Of a DNA stretch of 64,000 nt, positions 44,905 through 53,169 are shown in pieces (position 1 is the first letter of the stretch; every line of letters starts with the position of its first letter). This DNA comes from Desulfobacteraceae bacterium (GTDB taxonomy: Bacteria > Desulfobacterota > Desulfobacteria > Desulfobacterales > Desulfobacteraceae), in the NCBI GenBank assembly GCA_016743945.1, contig JADGFI010000017.1:1-64000 (forward strand), in the 5' to 3' direction. Below the pieces are notes generated by a model. That model worked only from the letters and a program-made list of their open reading frames with translations. It was not told the origin of the DNA and made no database searches. The position numbers and the translations under genes were made by a program.

Positions 44905-45894
44905 ATGTCTTGCAACATAAAGGATATTTCCCCAAAAAATGAGGATACCGCCACAAGGAACTCTTTTTTAGAATCGGAACCATTTGAATTTTGCAGAGAT
45001 ATAATAGCACCTTCAAGAAAAGGAGTTTATGGAGGAGTTGATTTCAATAATGGTTTAATGATATATTTTATGAATCTTCAGATTGATGCCTCCAGTAAAG
45101 ACATGGTAGAAAAAGTCAACTTTGAATCGTTTTTTGGTTTCAGATTTTGTATTTCAGGTAGGAAAAAAATAAAATCGCCTGTTTTTAAAAACGAAATAAT
45201 AATAAAACAAAATCACTGTGATATGTTCAGTTTTCCAGAGGAACAATATCGCCATGAATACGTTCCCAATAGCAATCTGCGTATTTTTTATATTTTTGTA
45301 AAACCTGCCTTTTTATCCTCTTTACTTGGAAACGATTTAAAAAATCTTATGCCGCGAATTAACCCCTCCTCTAATGAATATAGGGGAGAGCCTTTTCACT
45401 TTTCCAATGTTACAACCCCTGCAATGCAGATCTGTCTGCATCAGATATTTAATTGTCCATACTCAGGTTCAGCCAGAAAATTTTATTTTGAATCCAAGTC
45501 AATGGAATTGATCGCCCACAAACTGGCGCTATTGGAAGTACAAAATCATACAAAAACTTCGCCCCTGAAATCCATAGATATTGAACGTATGCATTATGCA
45601 GGAGAACTTTTGAAGCAAGATTGTCAAAATCCGCCAAAAATAATTGATCTGGTAAAAAAAATAGGAACTTCCCGTACAAAATTTTTCACTGAATTTCGCC
45701 AGGTTCATGGACTTTCTCCCTCAGCTTATCTTCGTTGCAGCCGCATGGAAAAAGCAAAAAACATTTTGGAAAATCAAAGCATGAACGTTGCAGAAATTGC
45801 CACTTATCTTGGTTTTTCCAGCTCCAGCCATTTTACCAGAACCTTTAAACAGTATTATGGTATTTCTCCGGGTCTTTATAGTAAAAAGTACTAA
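44905..45894 (+). CDS. AraC-family (PchR/YbtA-like) regulator
   Basis: 329 residues; sensor motif 'FNCPYSGSARKFYFESKSMEL'; HTH units 'KIIDLVKKIGTSRTKFFTEF' and 'NVAEIATYLGFSSSSHFTRT', ending 'GISPGLYSKKY'. ACAGGAAGC upstream gives a ribosome site. It links the YbtPQ-like pair with the TBDR at 46015, the same trio (YbtA, YbtPQ, receptor) as the yersiniabactin uptake system. Confidence 0.9.
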   Translation: MSCNIKDISPKNEDTATRNSFLESEPFEFCRDIIAPSRKGVYGGVDFNNGLMIYFMNLQIDASSKDMVEKVNFESFFGFRFCISGRKKIKSPVFKNEIIIKQNHCDMFSFPEEQYRHEYVPNSNLRIFYIFVKPAFLSSLLGNDLKNLMPRINPSSNEYRGEPFHFSNVTTPAMQICLHQIFNCPYSGSARKFYFESKSMELIAHKLALLEVQNHTKTSPLKSIDIERMHYAGELLKQDCQNPPKIIDLVKKIGTSRTKFFTEFRQVHGLSPSAYLRCSRMEKAKNILENQSMNVAEIATYLGFSSSSHFTRTFKQYYGISPGLYSKKY

Positions 45895-46014
45895 CTGGAT
45901 AAAAAAATGTACGCATGTGCATGAATTATCATCTGTTTTGTGTTTTAGTTGTGGCGAATATTGTATTGAAAGATAACTTTTTTCGCACCACAACAACAAA
46001 GTGAGGCACATCTT

Positions 46015-48138
46015 ATGTCCAGTTTAAAAATACAGTTTTTTTACGGAATTTTTATTTTATTTATAACAACGGCTCTTATTCAACAGTGCTTTGCAGCAGA
46101 AGATTCGTCCAAGGCCTTAAGTATTGGAAAAATCACGGTGACAGCAGACAAACGTAAAGAAAATATTCAGGAAGTTCCCTCTGCAATCACCGCTTTAACG
46201 GAAACCAATATAGAAGATGCGGACATTGAGAATGTGAATGATCTTGTTAAATTCATTCCCAATATGTTTTCGGGTTCTTCGATGCAAGGATATGGGGAGA
46301 TCAACTTCAGGGGGATAAGTCTCAGCCAGTTTACCGGGAAAAATCCGGTTGTGATTTTTATTGACGGTATTGCCCAGGATCACTATTCAAACTATGTTGT
46401 GGATATGACTAACTTAGAGAGAGTGGAGGTACTTCGGGGCTCCCAGGGTACATTATACGGAAAAAATGCCATTGGTGGTGTAATAAATATTTTTTCAAAA
46501 AAACCGGGCAACGATTTTGAAACAAAAATTACAACCCAAGCCGGAGGAAATGAAACTTACAGAATTAAAGCTTTTGCCAATGGGCCGATAGTAAAGGACA
46601 AGTTTTTTTTCGGATTGTCGGGAAACTACTATCAAACAGACGGGTATATGAAAAATGATCATCCGGATGGAGGTCATTTTGATGATGAAGAGTCCCTTAG
46701 CTTAAAATCAAGCCTGAGATGGATTCCGTCAGAGAAGATGGAGGTAAACTTTCATGCTGGAATGTCTCAAAGATGGGATGGAAGCGGGGTTCAGATTGCT
46801 GCAAATTCAGGTGAAGTGGAATACCATGCCCATAAAAATCCCGATGACAAATCAGAGCCGACTTCCTCTAATACAGCCTTGAATATAGGATATGAGGGAA
46901 ATAATTTTGATTTTACCTCAATTAGCACTTACAGTTACAATGAGATGGATGCATGGATGGACCAATGTTATATAAAGGATACTAGACCCGTTGCTATCTG
47001 TGACTCTGATAACCGCATATTTTCCCAGGAATTTCGCATTCAGTCGCCAGATAAAAAACAAGGGATTAAATGGCTTGGAGGGATCTATTATTCCGATGAT
47101 GACCTTGAATATACAGATAATGCCATGCTTTACGATACAAAAGCATGGTTTGGCCATGATGTAAAATATAACTGGGCTGATAATATAAAAGAGAATACAA
47201 TGGCAGCCTTTGGACAGATGACATTCCCCCTTCCGGGTAGGTTCGCATTTACTGCGGGGCTGAGATACGAGCGTGTAAACAAGGAGATGGATTACAGATA
47301 TGAATTGACCCGCACAGATACGGGGGCGATCTTACCGGAAGATCCTTTTATGCCCGGGAGCCCAACACTGATAACATACAATATCGATGACAACTGGGAT
47401 GCCTTTCTTCCCAAAGGAGTGCTCTCCTGGACAATCAACAAAGACGCCATGATCTATGCAAGCGTTACCAAGGGTTATCTGGCAGGGGGGTTCAATCTTT
47501 GTGAAAATATAAAGGAACGGGCAAAATTTGATGAACAGAGTTCAATTGACTATGAGCTGGGAGCAAAGACCTCCTGGCTTGACAACCGGCTGATTTTCAA
47601 TGCCAATCTTTTTTATATGGATATCAAGGATATGCACGTCTATTATGCACCTGATCCGGTTACCTATCTTACTTCCAATGCAGGAAAAGCGCATTCCCAG
47701 GGAGTTGAGGTTGAAGTAAAGGCAAGACCTGTCAGAGGCCTCGACATAATTGCAGGATTTGGTCTGGTTGATGCTGAATATGACAAATATACCAATAGTG
47801 CCGGCAAAGACTGCTCAGGGAAAACCTTGGTACGTACACCGGATTACACCTTAAATCTGGCTCTCCAGTACAGACATTCTACCGGATTTTTTTCAAGAAT
47901 TGATATGCAGGGGTATGGTCAAAATTATTTTGATGATGCCAATACCGTCAGCCAGAAAGCATATGAAATCTATAATGCAAAAATAGGATATGAAGGTTCA
48001 AACTGGGATATATATCTTTATGGTAAGAATCTTTTTGATAAGGAGTATTTCAGCTTTGGCAGAACCAATGCAGTGGGACTCATAGCCAATGTCGGTGAGC
48101 CTCAAACCTTTGGGATAATAGTTTCAAGACGATTCTAA
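46015..48138 (+). CDS. TonB-dependent receptor
   Basis: 707 residues. Signal peptide to 'QQCFAAEDSS'; Ton box 'IGKITVTADKRKENIQ'; plug 'LERVEVLRGSQGTLYGKNA' and 'GGVINIFSKKPGN'; barrel ending 'IVSRRF'. Follows AraC by 120 bases and precedes an SBP by 81 bases. The following genes (SBP, methyltransferase, second SBP) probably handle the same cargo. Confidence 0.93.
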   Translation: MSSLKIQFFYGIFILFITTALIQQCFAAEDSSKALSIGKITVTADKRKENIQEVPSAITALTETNIEDADIENVNDLVKFIPNMFSGSSMQGYGEINFRGISLSQFTGKNPVVIFIDGIAQDHYSNYVVDMTNLERVEVLRGSQGTLYGKNAIGGVINIFSKKPGNDFETKITTQAGGNETYRIKAFANGPIVKDKFFFGLSGNYYQTDGYMKNDHPDGGHFDDEESLSLKSSLRWIPSEKMEVNFHAGMSQRWDGSGVQIAANSGEVEYHAHKNPDDKSEPTSSNTALNIGYEGNNFDFTSISTYSYNEMDAWMDQCYIKDTRPVAICDSDNRIFSQEFRIQSPDKKQGIKWLGGIYYSDDDLEYTDNAMLYDTKAWFGHDVKYNWADNIKENTMAAFGQMTFPLPGRFAFTAGLRYERVNKEMDYRYELTRTDTGAILPEDPFMPGSPTLITYNIDDNWDAFLPKGVLSWTINKDAMIYASVTKGYLAGGFNLCENIKERAKFDEQSSIDYELGAKTSWLDNRLIFNANLFYMDIKDMHVYYAPDPVTYLTSNAGKAHSQGVEVEVKARPVRGLDIIAGFGLVDAEYDKYTNSAGKDCSGKTLVRTPDYTLNLALQYRHSTGFFSRIDMQGYGQNYFDDANTVSQKAYEIYNAKIGYEGSNWDIYLYGKNLFDKEYFSFGRTNAVGLIANVGEPQTFGIIVSRRF

Positions 48139-48219
48139 GGATCTAGGCGGGACGTTCAAACGGCATGTTTTCTTTAAAAGAATAATATTGGGATTTCTTT
48201 ACTCAAGGAGAAACTTAAG

Positions 48220-49350
48220 ATGAATAAAAAGGCAACAGCTCTTCTCTGTTTTTTAGTGTTAAATTATTTCTTCATTGGTTTTACTGAAGGAAACCCTGCT
48301 CAATCGGTTGAACGCGTGGAAAACAGACCCGCCTGGCTACTTGGTGAAACCGCTTCAACCATCACAATATTGGACGACGCAGAAGAAAGGGTTACAATAA
48401 AAAAAGACATCAAAACAATTGTCGCAATAGGAACTGCATATCTTTATACTACAATCAGGGCTTTGAAATCAGAAAATAAAGTTGTTGGTATTAGTGACTG
48501 GATTTGTAGGCAAAAAACAATTCTTCCTGTAATGGCTAATATAACAAATATTGTTCAAACCGCAGGAACTATAAATTATGAAAAAATATATGAAATCAAT
48601 CCGGATATTGTTGTTATGATTTCTCCTTTTGTTTACAAAAAGATTGATACAAAATTGGCTTCAAATATTCCTGTTATAAAGCTTAAGCCTAATAACCTGG
48701 AATCCATAGCAAAATTAGGCAAGATACTTGACAGAGAAAGTGAAGCCAAAGAATATGTTAATTGGATAATATCAAAAACAAGTGTAATTGAAAAAAAGAC
48801 AGCATCACTTGGGAAAAATGAGATAAAAGAGGTTTTTTTCTATTATGGTGGAGATTCCGGTATTTCACCGCCTCCACCCTATGGAACATATGGTAAAGAC
48901 AATTATTGGGTAAATGATTCCATCAAAAAATCTGGAGGAAAGAGTATAACCTGGACGTTGCCGGGAGAATGGATAACAGTAGACCCTGAGTGGATCATAG
49001 AAAAAAACCCGTCCATAATAATTAGGGAATTTTTTGTATCGGGGCATGACCCTGCAATGGGCTATGATGTTAACGATACTACAAAAATACAAAAAATGAT
49101 GGAACGGCTCGTTTCAAGACCTTCCTTCATAACCTCTGATGCTGTAAAAAACAAAAATGTATATATCTGCAGTGGTGTATTTATTCAGTCTTACTGGTTC
49201 ATAGGATTAAATTATTATGCCAAATGGTTCCATCCGGCATTATTCAAAGATATTGATCCGGAAGCTGTTCATCAGGAGTTTTTAACAAAATTTCTAAGGT
49301 TGGATTATGACTTAAAACACAATGGAGTTTTTGCATATTCCGGTAAGTAG
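48220..49350 (+). CDS. Periplasmic substrate-binding protein, second type
   Basis: 376 residues, AAGGAG nine bases before the ATG; signal peptide ends around 'FTEGNPAQS'. 'IKTIVAIGTAYLYTTIRALK', 'INYEKIYEINPDIVVMI' and 'YYGGDSG' fit the PF01497-type fold but diverge from the 21280/38411 pair. A 'GEWITVDPEWIIEKNPSIII' segment mirrors 'VDPEWLMQQ' of that pair. Near-duplicate of 50431-51561. No permease lies beside it. Confidence 0.85.
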   Translation: MNKKATALLCFLVLNYFFIGFTEGNPAQSVERVENRPAWLLGETASTITILDDAEERVTIKKDIKTIVAIGTAYLYTTIRALKSENKVVGISDWICRQKTILPVMANITNIVQTAGTINYEKIYEINPDIVVMISPFVYKKIDTKLASNIPVIKLKPNNLESIAKLGKILDRESEAKEYVNWIISKTSVIEKKTASLGKNEIKEVFFYYGGDSGISPPPPYGTYGKDNYWVNDSIKKSGGKSITWTLPGEWITVDPEWIIEKNPSIIIREFFVSGHDPAMGYDVNDTTKIQKMMERLVSRPSFITSDAVKNKNVYICSGVFIQSYWFIGLNYYAKWFHPALFKDIDPEAVHQEFLTKFLRLDYDLKHNGVFAYSGK

Positions 49351-49355
49351 AGTAA

Positions 49356-49385
49356 AAAAAACTGGCTCTGATCAGCCAGTTTTTT
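49356..49385 (+). terminator. Bidirectional hairpin terminator
   Basis: AAAAAACTGGCT pairs with AGCCAGTTTTTT around CTGATC. It ends the TBDR-SBP transcript six bases after the SBP stop; the methyltransferase gene then starts at 49459. Confidence 0.88.
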
Positions 49386-49458
49386 GATGCATATTTGGAT
49401 TAATCGATTCAATGCGATTTTAACGATTGAGCCCGGGAGGGAAACAGGAGAACGATTG

Positions 49459-50115
49459 ATGCAAAAGGAAATAAAAAAAAACAAAAAAGGGTTCTGGAGT
49501 AAGACTACAGCCGAGTATGATAACCATACCTCAGGTTCCCGGAATAATTACCAACAGCTGGTAAAACAAATTGCCGTTGATGTGGGAGGTGCAAAGCATG
49601 TCCTTGATGTGGGGGCGGGCACAGGAGAGATGGCGCTGGCCATTGCTGAAAATGCCACTGCTGTTGATGCCGTTGATCTGACTCCGGAGATGATAGCGGT
49701 TGGAAAAAATAAGGCTATTCAAAGGGGAATTGATAACATTAAATTTACTGTTCAGGATGCGTCTGCTCTTGATTTTAAAGATAATTCCTTTGATGCTGTA
49801 ATCGTCTCCAACCTGCTCCATATTATCGACAAACCTGGAAAGGCACTTCTGGAGATAAATCGGGTACTCATCCCCGGTGGCCTGCTGGTTGCACCCACAT
49901 TTCTCCATGGAGAAACGATTGTCAGTCTTTTTTTATCCCTTCTCTTCCAGATAAAGGGCTTTCCGATTTATCACAGGTTTTCTACAAAAAGTTTTGCACG
50001 ACTGATCAACGATTCGGGGTTTAAGGTGATTATCCAGACAAGACAAGCCGGATTCATGCCCATATCCTATGTTGTGGCAAAAACCTTGAAAATAGGGGGT
50101 CAGGTCTACGTTTGA
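49459..50115 (+). CDS. Class I SAM-dependent methyltransferase (UbiE-like)
   Basis: 218 residues from ATG 49459 (AGGAG nine bases upstream). 'VLDVGAGTGEMALAIAENA' is the SAM loop, 'VDAVDLTPEMIAVG' and 'DASALDFKDNSFDAVIVSN' the next motifs, 'LLEINRVLIPGGLLVAPTF' the core strand. Similar to UbiE/Methyltransf_11 enzymes. Its last codons (GGQVYV, stop) lie inside an inverted repeat, so the natural C-terminus may have been replaced. A near-identical fossil is at 6000-6298. Sits between two SBP genes; target unknown. Confidence 0.87.
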   Translation: MQKEIKKNKKGFWSKTTAEYDNHTSGSRNNYQQLVKQIAVDVGGAKHVLDVGAGTGEMALAIAENATAVDAVDLTPEMIAVGKNKAIQRGIDNIKFTVQDASALDFKDNSFDAVIVSNLLHIIDKPGKALLEINRVLIPGGLLVAPTFLHGETIVSLFLSLLFQIKGFPIYHRFSTKSFARLINDSGFKVIIQTRQAGFMPISYVVAKTLKIGGQVYV

Positions 50116-50160
50116 CCTTTAAGGACAAACTTGCTAAAAAGGTCAAACGTAGGCTTGACC
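50098..50160. repeat. Inverted repeat that supplies the methyltransferase stop codon
   Basis: The 23-base arms at 50098-50120 and 50138-50160 (core GTCTACGTTTGACC / GGTCAAACGTAGG) match at 21 of 23 positions around a 17-base loop. The left arm contains the stop of the methyltransferase gene. GGTCA...TGACC elements of this kind are dispersed in related genomes; the one at 2174 may be related. Confidence 0.75.
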
Positions 50161-50342
50161 TCTTATCTCTTAGCTAATTAGACATAATTTGTCTTGACAC
50201 CCTTGGAAAGATATATTACAAGAACAATTTAATGAGGCATGAAGCCTTTTGATATGGTCGCTATAACCAAGTTTGTTTCGATATAAAGATCCGGTTTCCA
50301 AGGCCGGAGTATTTGCATATTAAACACAATTAAGCCAGGAAG

Positions 50343-50376
50343 GCCGGGATATTATCCGGATTTCCCGGCTTTTTTT
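50343..50376 (+). terminator. Leader terminator or attenuator before the second SBP
   Basis: GCCGGGA pairs with TCCCGGC around 13 bases, followed by seven T. It lies 55 bases before the SBP gene at 50431. The upstream CCGGTTTCCAAGGCCGG (50291-50307) could form an alternative hairpin, so this may be an attenuating leader rather than the end of an upstream transcript. Nothing else is recognised in 50161-50342. Confidence 0.6.
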
Positions 50377-50430
50377 ATGTTTATAATTTGTGAATTTATC
50401 TTTAGATAAGGAGAATGACAAAAAATCAAA

Positions 50431-51561
50431 ATGAATATAAAAAGAAAAGTTCTATTATGCATTTTGTTGTTGAATTTTGTCTGTACTGTTTTTGCTGAAA
50501 GAAGTTTTATTAAATCTGTTGAGCCCATAAAGAAGAATCCAGGCTGGCTGATAAAAGAAAGCGCTTCCTCGATCACGATATTGGATGATGGGGGGGTAGA
50601 AGTTTTTATGAAAAAAGAGATCAAAACAATTGTCGTGTTAGGGGCCATACCTCTCTGCGTTACAATCAGAGCCTTAAATGCCGAAAACAAAGTTGTTGGA
50701 GTAAGTGACTGGATTTCCCAATGTAAGACGATTCTTCCTGTAATGGGCAACCTGACTGACATTGTTCAAGTATCGGAATCGATAAATTATGAAAAAATTT
50801 ATGAAATTAATCCGGATATTGTTCTTGTAATGGCACATTATTTTTCTGAAAATATTGATAAAAAGCTGGCTTCAAATATTCCTGTTGTACGTCTGAAGAT
50901 GAACAATACAGAGAGCATAGCAAAATTAGGCAAGATACTTGGCAGGGAAAGTGAGGCCAGAGAATATATTGACTGGATAATATCTAAAACAACTGTAATT
51001 GAAGAAAGAACAGCCACCTTTGGAAAAAATGAGATAAAAGAGGCGTTCTTTTATTATGGGGGCGATTGTGGAATGTCGCTGCCTCCTCCCTATGGAACCT
51101 ATGGTAAAGACAATTTCAAGGTGAACGGTTCCATAAAAAAAGCCGGGGGGAAAAGCATAACCTGGACTCTGCCCGGAGAATGGATAACAGTAGACCCCGA
51201 ATGGATCATAGAAAAAAATCCTTCCACGATAATTCGGGATTTTTTTGCATTAGATGACGATTCTGCAATGGGCTATGATGTTAATGAGACTGTAAAAGTA
51301 AAAAAAATGATGGAACAGATCGTTTCAAGTCCGGCGTTTGCAGCCTCTGATGCTGTAAAAAATAAAGATGTGCATATTTGCAGTGGTTTTTTTATTCAGG
51401 CTTACTGGTTCATAGGATTAAATTATTATGCTAAATGGCTTCATCCTGAATTGTTTAAAGATATTGACCCTGAAGCGGTTCACCAGGAGTTCTTAACAAA
51501 ATTTTTAAGGGTGGATTATGATTTAAAAAAGCGCGGCGTTTTTTCTTATTCCGTCAGGTAG
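50431..51561 (+). CDS. Periplasmic substrate-binding protein, second type, duplicate
   Basis: 376 residues, the same length as and very similar to the 48220 protein ('GEWITVDPEWIIEKNPS', 'YGTYGKDN', 'GLNYYAKWLHPELFKDIDPE'). Signal peptide ends near 'CTVFAERSF'. The AAGGAG at 50408-50413 is 17 bases from the ATG, too far for good use, whereas it is nine bases away in the duplicate, so expression may be weakened. Small binding-site differences could give different ligands. Confidence 0.84.
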   Translation: MNIKRKVLLCILLLNFVCTVFAERSFIKSVEPIKKNPGWLIKESASSITILDDGGVEVFMKKEIKTIVVLGAIPLCVTIRALNAENKVVGVSDWISQCKTILPVMGNLTDIVQVSESINYEKIYEINPDIVLVMAHYFSENIDKKLASNIPVVRLKMNNTESIAKLGKILGRESEAREYIDWIISKTTVIEERTATFGKNEIKEAFFYYGGDCGMSLPPPYGTYGKDNFKVNGSIKKAGGKSITWTLPGEWITVDPEWIIEKNPSTIIRDFFALDDDSAMGYDVNETVKVKKMMEQIVSSPAFAASDAVKNKDVHICSGFFIQAYWFIGLNYYAKWLHPELFKDIDPEAVHQEFLTKFLRVDYDLKKRGVFSYSVR

Positions 51562-51681
51562 GGATATAAGATATCTCGGTGTGGACTCATGAAACACACC
51601 TTCCTTTTTCCCGATCCGTGTTTCCAGTTCATCACATATTTTGTAAAAAACTTACGGCTTCGTCTAATGCCCTGTAGAACA

Positions 51682-52866
51682 TCACGAGCAACGAGGTCTG
51701 GATTTATAAATTTTCATCAGGAAATATGGTTGCAACAATGCTATAACGACGGCTAAAATAGCTACCCGCTCCATTCCAACCAGTACCCCGTTGCCTACAG
51801 TCATCAACATGGCTGATGAAAGAAGGGCGGCAATTCCGTTGGCGCCATGTTGAACAGAGGACAACAATGCCATAAACGCCGCTCTTTCATGGGGTTTCGG
51901 TGATTTGGATGCTTCAGAGGTAGCAGACACATTACGAATACAGACATTTCCCATAAACATGACAAAAATCAGCAGAAGCGGGGTTAGCGGTTCATGAATA
52001 AATCCGTCGTATATGAAGAGGATCAACACAATGGTTCCTGTGATATTCGTTGTTATGGAACCGATTTTATCGGACAGGCGCCCCCCCAGCTGAATCATCC
52101 CCAAGCTAAACACGCCGCCAACCATATACAACATCCAGAGGGATTCACGGGGATACCCCTGATTGAATTGAAAGAAGGCCGAAACATTGGGGATAATCAG
52201 AAAAGATGTGAACATAGCCGATGCCATCATCAGCATCGCCATTAAATTGTCTCTGTTCTTCAGTAAAGCCAGGATAGAGACAACCGGGTTGTCTTTTTTT
52301 GCCAAATGCTCCGTCATTGAGGGTGTATACTTAATGATTACCAGGACAACCAGGATTCCTATAATAGAAATGGCATAAAAAGGCGATTCCCAGTTGCCGA
52401 GTCTTGCAAGCTCCAATCCAAATGGAATGGCCACAATTGATGAGAGTGAGAAGGAGCCCATCACAACAGCCATGGCCTTCCCCCGACGCTGAGGGGGCAC
52501 CACATCTGTAACCATTGACAGAGATATCGCTGCGGCAGGGCCTCCAAAACAACCCGCCAGAATCCTGGCACCGATCAAACTGTACAGGTCACAGGCAAAG
52601 GCAGCACTTAAAGTTGCCAGAGAGAGTCCCGCAACTGAAACGATCGCAACAATCTTCCTGTCAAACCGATCTATAAAGCGGGCACAAATAATTCCAGAAA
52701 AAGCAATGGCCAATGTATAGCAACCACAAATAACACCTATATCTGAATTGGTTATGGCCAGCATTTTCGAAATATCAGGCCCCAAAGGCATTACCATCAT
52801 AAAATCTATAATGTTCACGAACTGAACACTGGCTGCTATCCAAACATTTTTTTTCTCAACATTCAT
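51682..52866 (-). CDS. MFS transporter
   Basis: 394 residues, about twelve membrane helices. 'ARFIDRFDRKIVAIVSV' is the loop 2-3 motif and 'GARILAGCFGGPAAAISLSM' the helix-4 motif of drug/metabolite exporters; 'GGRLSDKIGSITT' repeats the motif in the second half. AGGT lies eight bases before the ATG. It follows the TBDR at 53170 on the same strand across a gene fossil. MFS proteins in siderophore loci export the chelator or its products; the substrate here is unknown. Confidence 0.85.
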   Translation of the reverse strand: MNVEKKNVWIAASVQFVNIIDFMMVMPLGPDISKMLAITNSDIGVICGCYTLAIAFSGIICARFIDRFDRKIVAIVSVAGLSLATLSAAFACDLYSLIGARILAGCFGGPAAAISLSMVTDVVPPQRRGKAMAVVMGSFSLSSIVAIPFGLELARLGNWESPFYAISIIGILVVLVIIKYTPSMTEHLAKKDNPVVSILALLKNRDNLMAMLMMASAMFTSFLIIPNVSAFFQFNQGYPRESLWMLYMVGGVFSLGMIQLGGRLSDKIGSITTNITGTIVLILFIYDGFIHEPLTPLLLIFVMFMGNVCIRNVSATSEASKSPKPHERAAFMALLSSVQHGANGIAALLSSAMLMTVGNGVLVGMERVAILAVVIALLQPYFLMKIYKSRPRCS

Positions 52867-52887
52867 ATTTTTACCTATTTTTTGTTC

Positions 52888-53158
52888 ACTTTTTTCTCCT
52901 GCTTATAGGGTTCGTTTAATCTTATGAGTTGAAGTATTCTTCCTGTCTCCGATTAAATACCAATAATGCGGGTCAAGGAGACCCCGGACCGCTGATATCT
53001 GTAGGGTGACGATATCCTTCTCCATGGCGGCATGGAACAATGTCATCTGATATTGTGTGCGTTCCTCAAACCATACCTTGGCAACAGGATGCAAAGACAC
53101 AGGAAGCTTTTTTTTTAAAATTTCTGTAAAAAATTATGGAAAGTAATAAAACCGGTTT
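52888..53158 (-). pseudogene. Duplicated 3' end of the M1/ABC-2 fusion gene
   Basis: DNA close to 56448-56860, encoding 'SLHPVAKVWFEERTQYQM', 'AAMEKDIVTLQIS' and 'DPHYWYLIGDRKNTSTHKI'. About 170 bases are missing between two copies of GTCAAGGATA present in the intact gene (near 56524 and 56693), consistent with direct-repeat deletion. It lacks a start and is wedged between the MFS and TBDR genes. Confidence 0.87.
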
Positions 53159-53169
53159 TTGCAAATTGT

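Noticed and set aside
15337..46014. Fur boxes upstream of receptors and feo genes
   Set aside because: I looked for GATAATGATAATCATTATC-like sites in the receptor leaders and saw only short AT-rich partial matches.
50415..50431. ATG at 50415 as start of the second SBP
   Set aside because: It touches the AAGGAG and is in a different frame from the SBP; only the ATG at 50431 gives the signal peptide.
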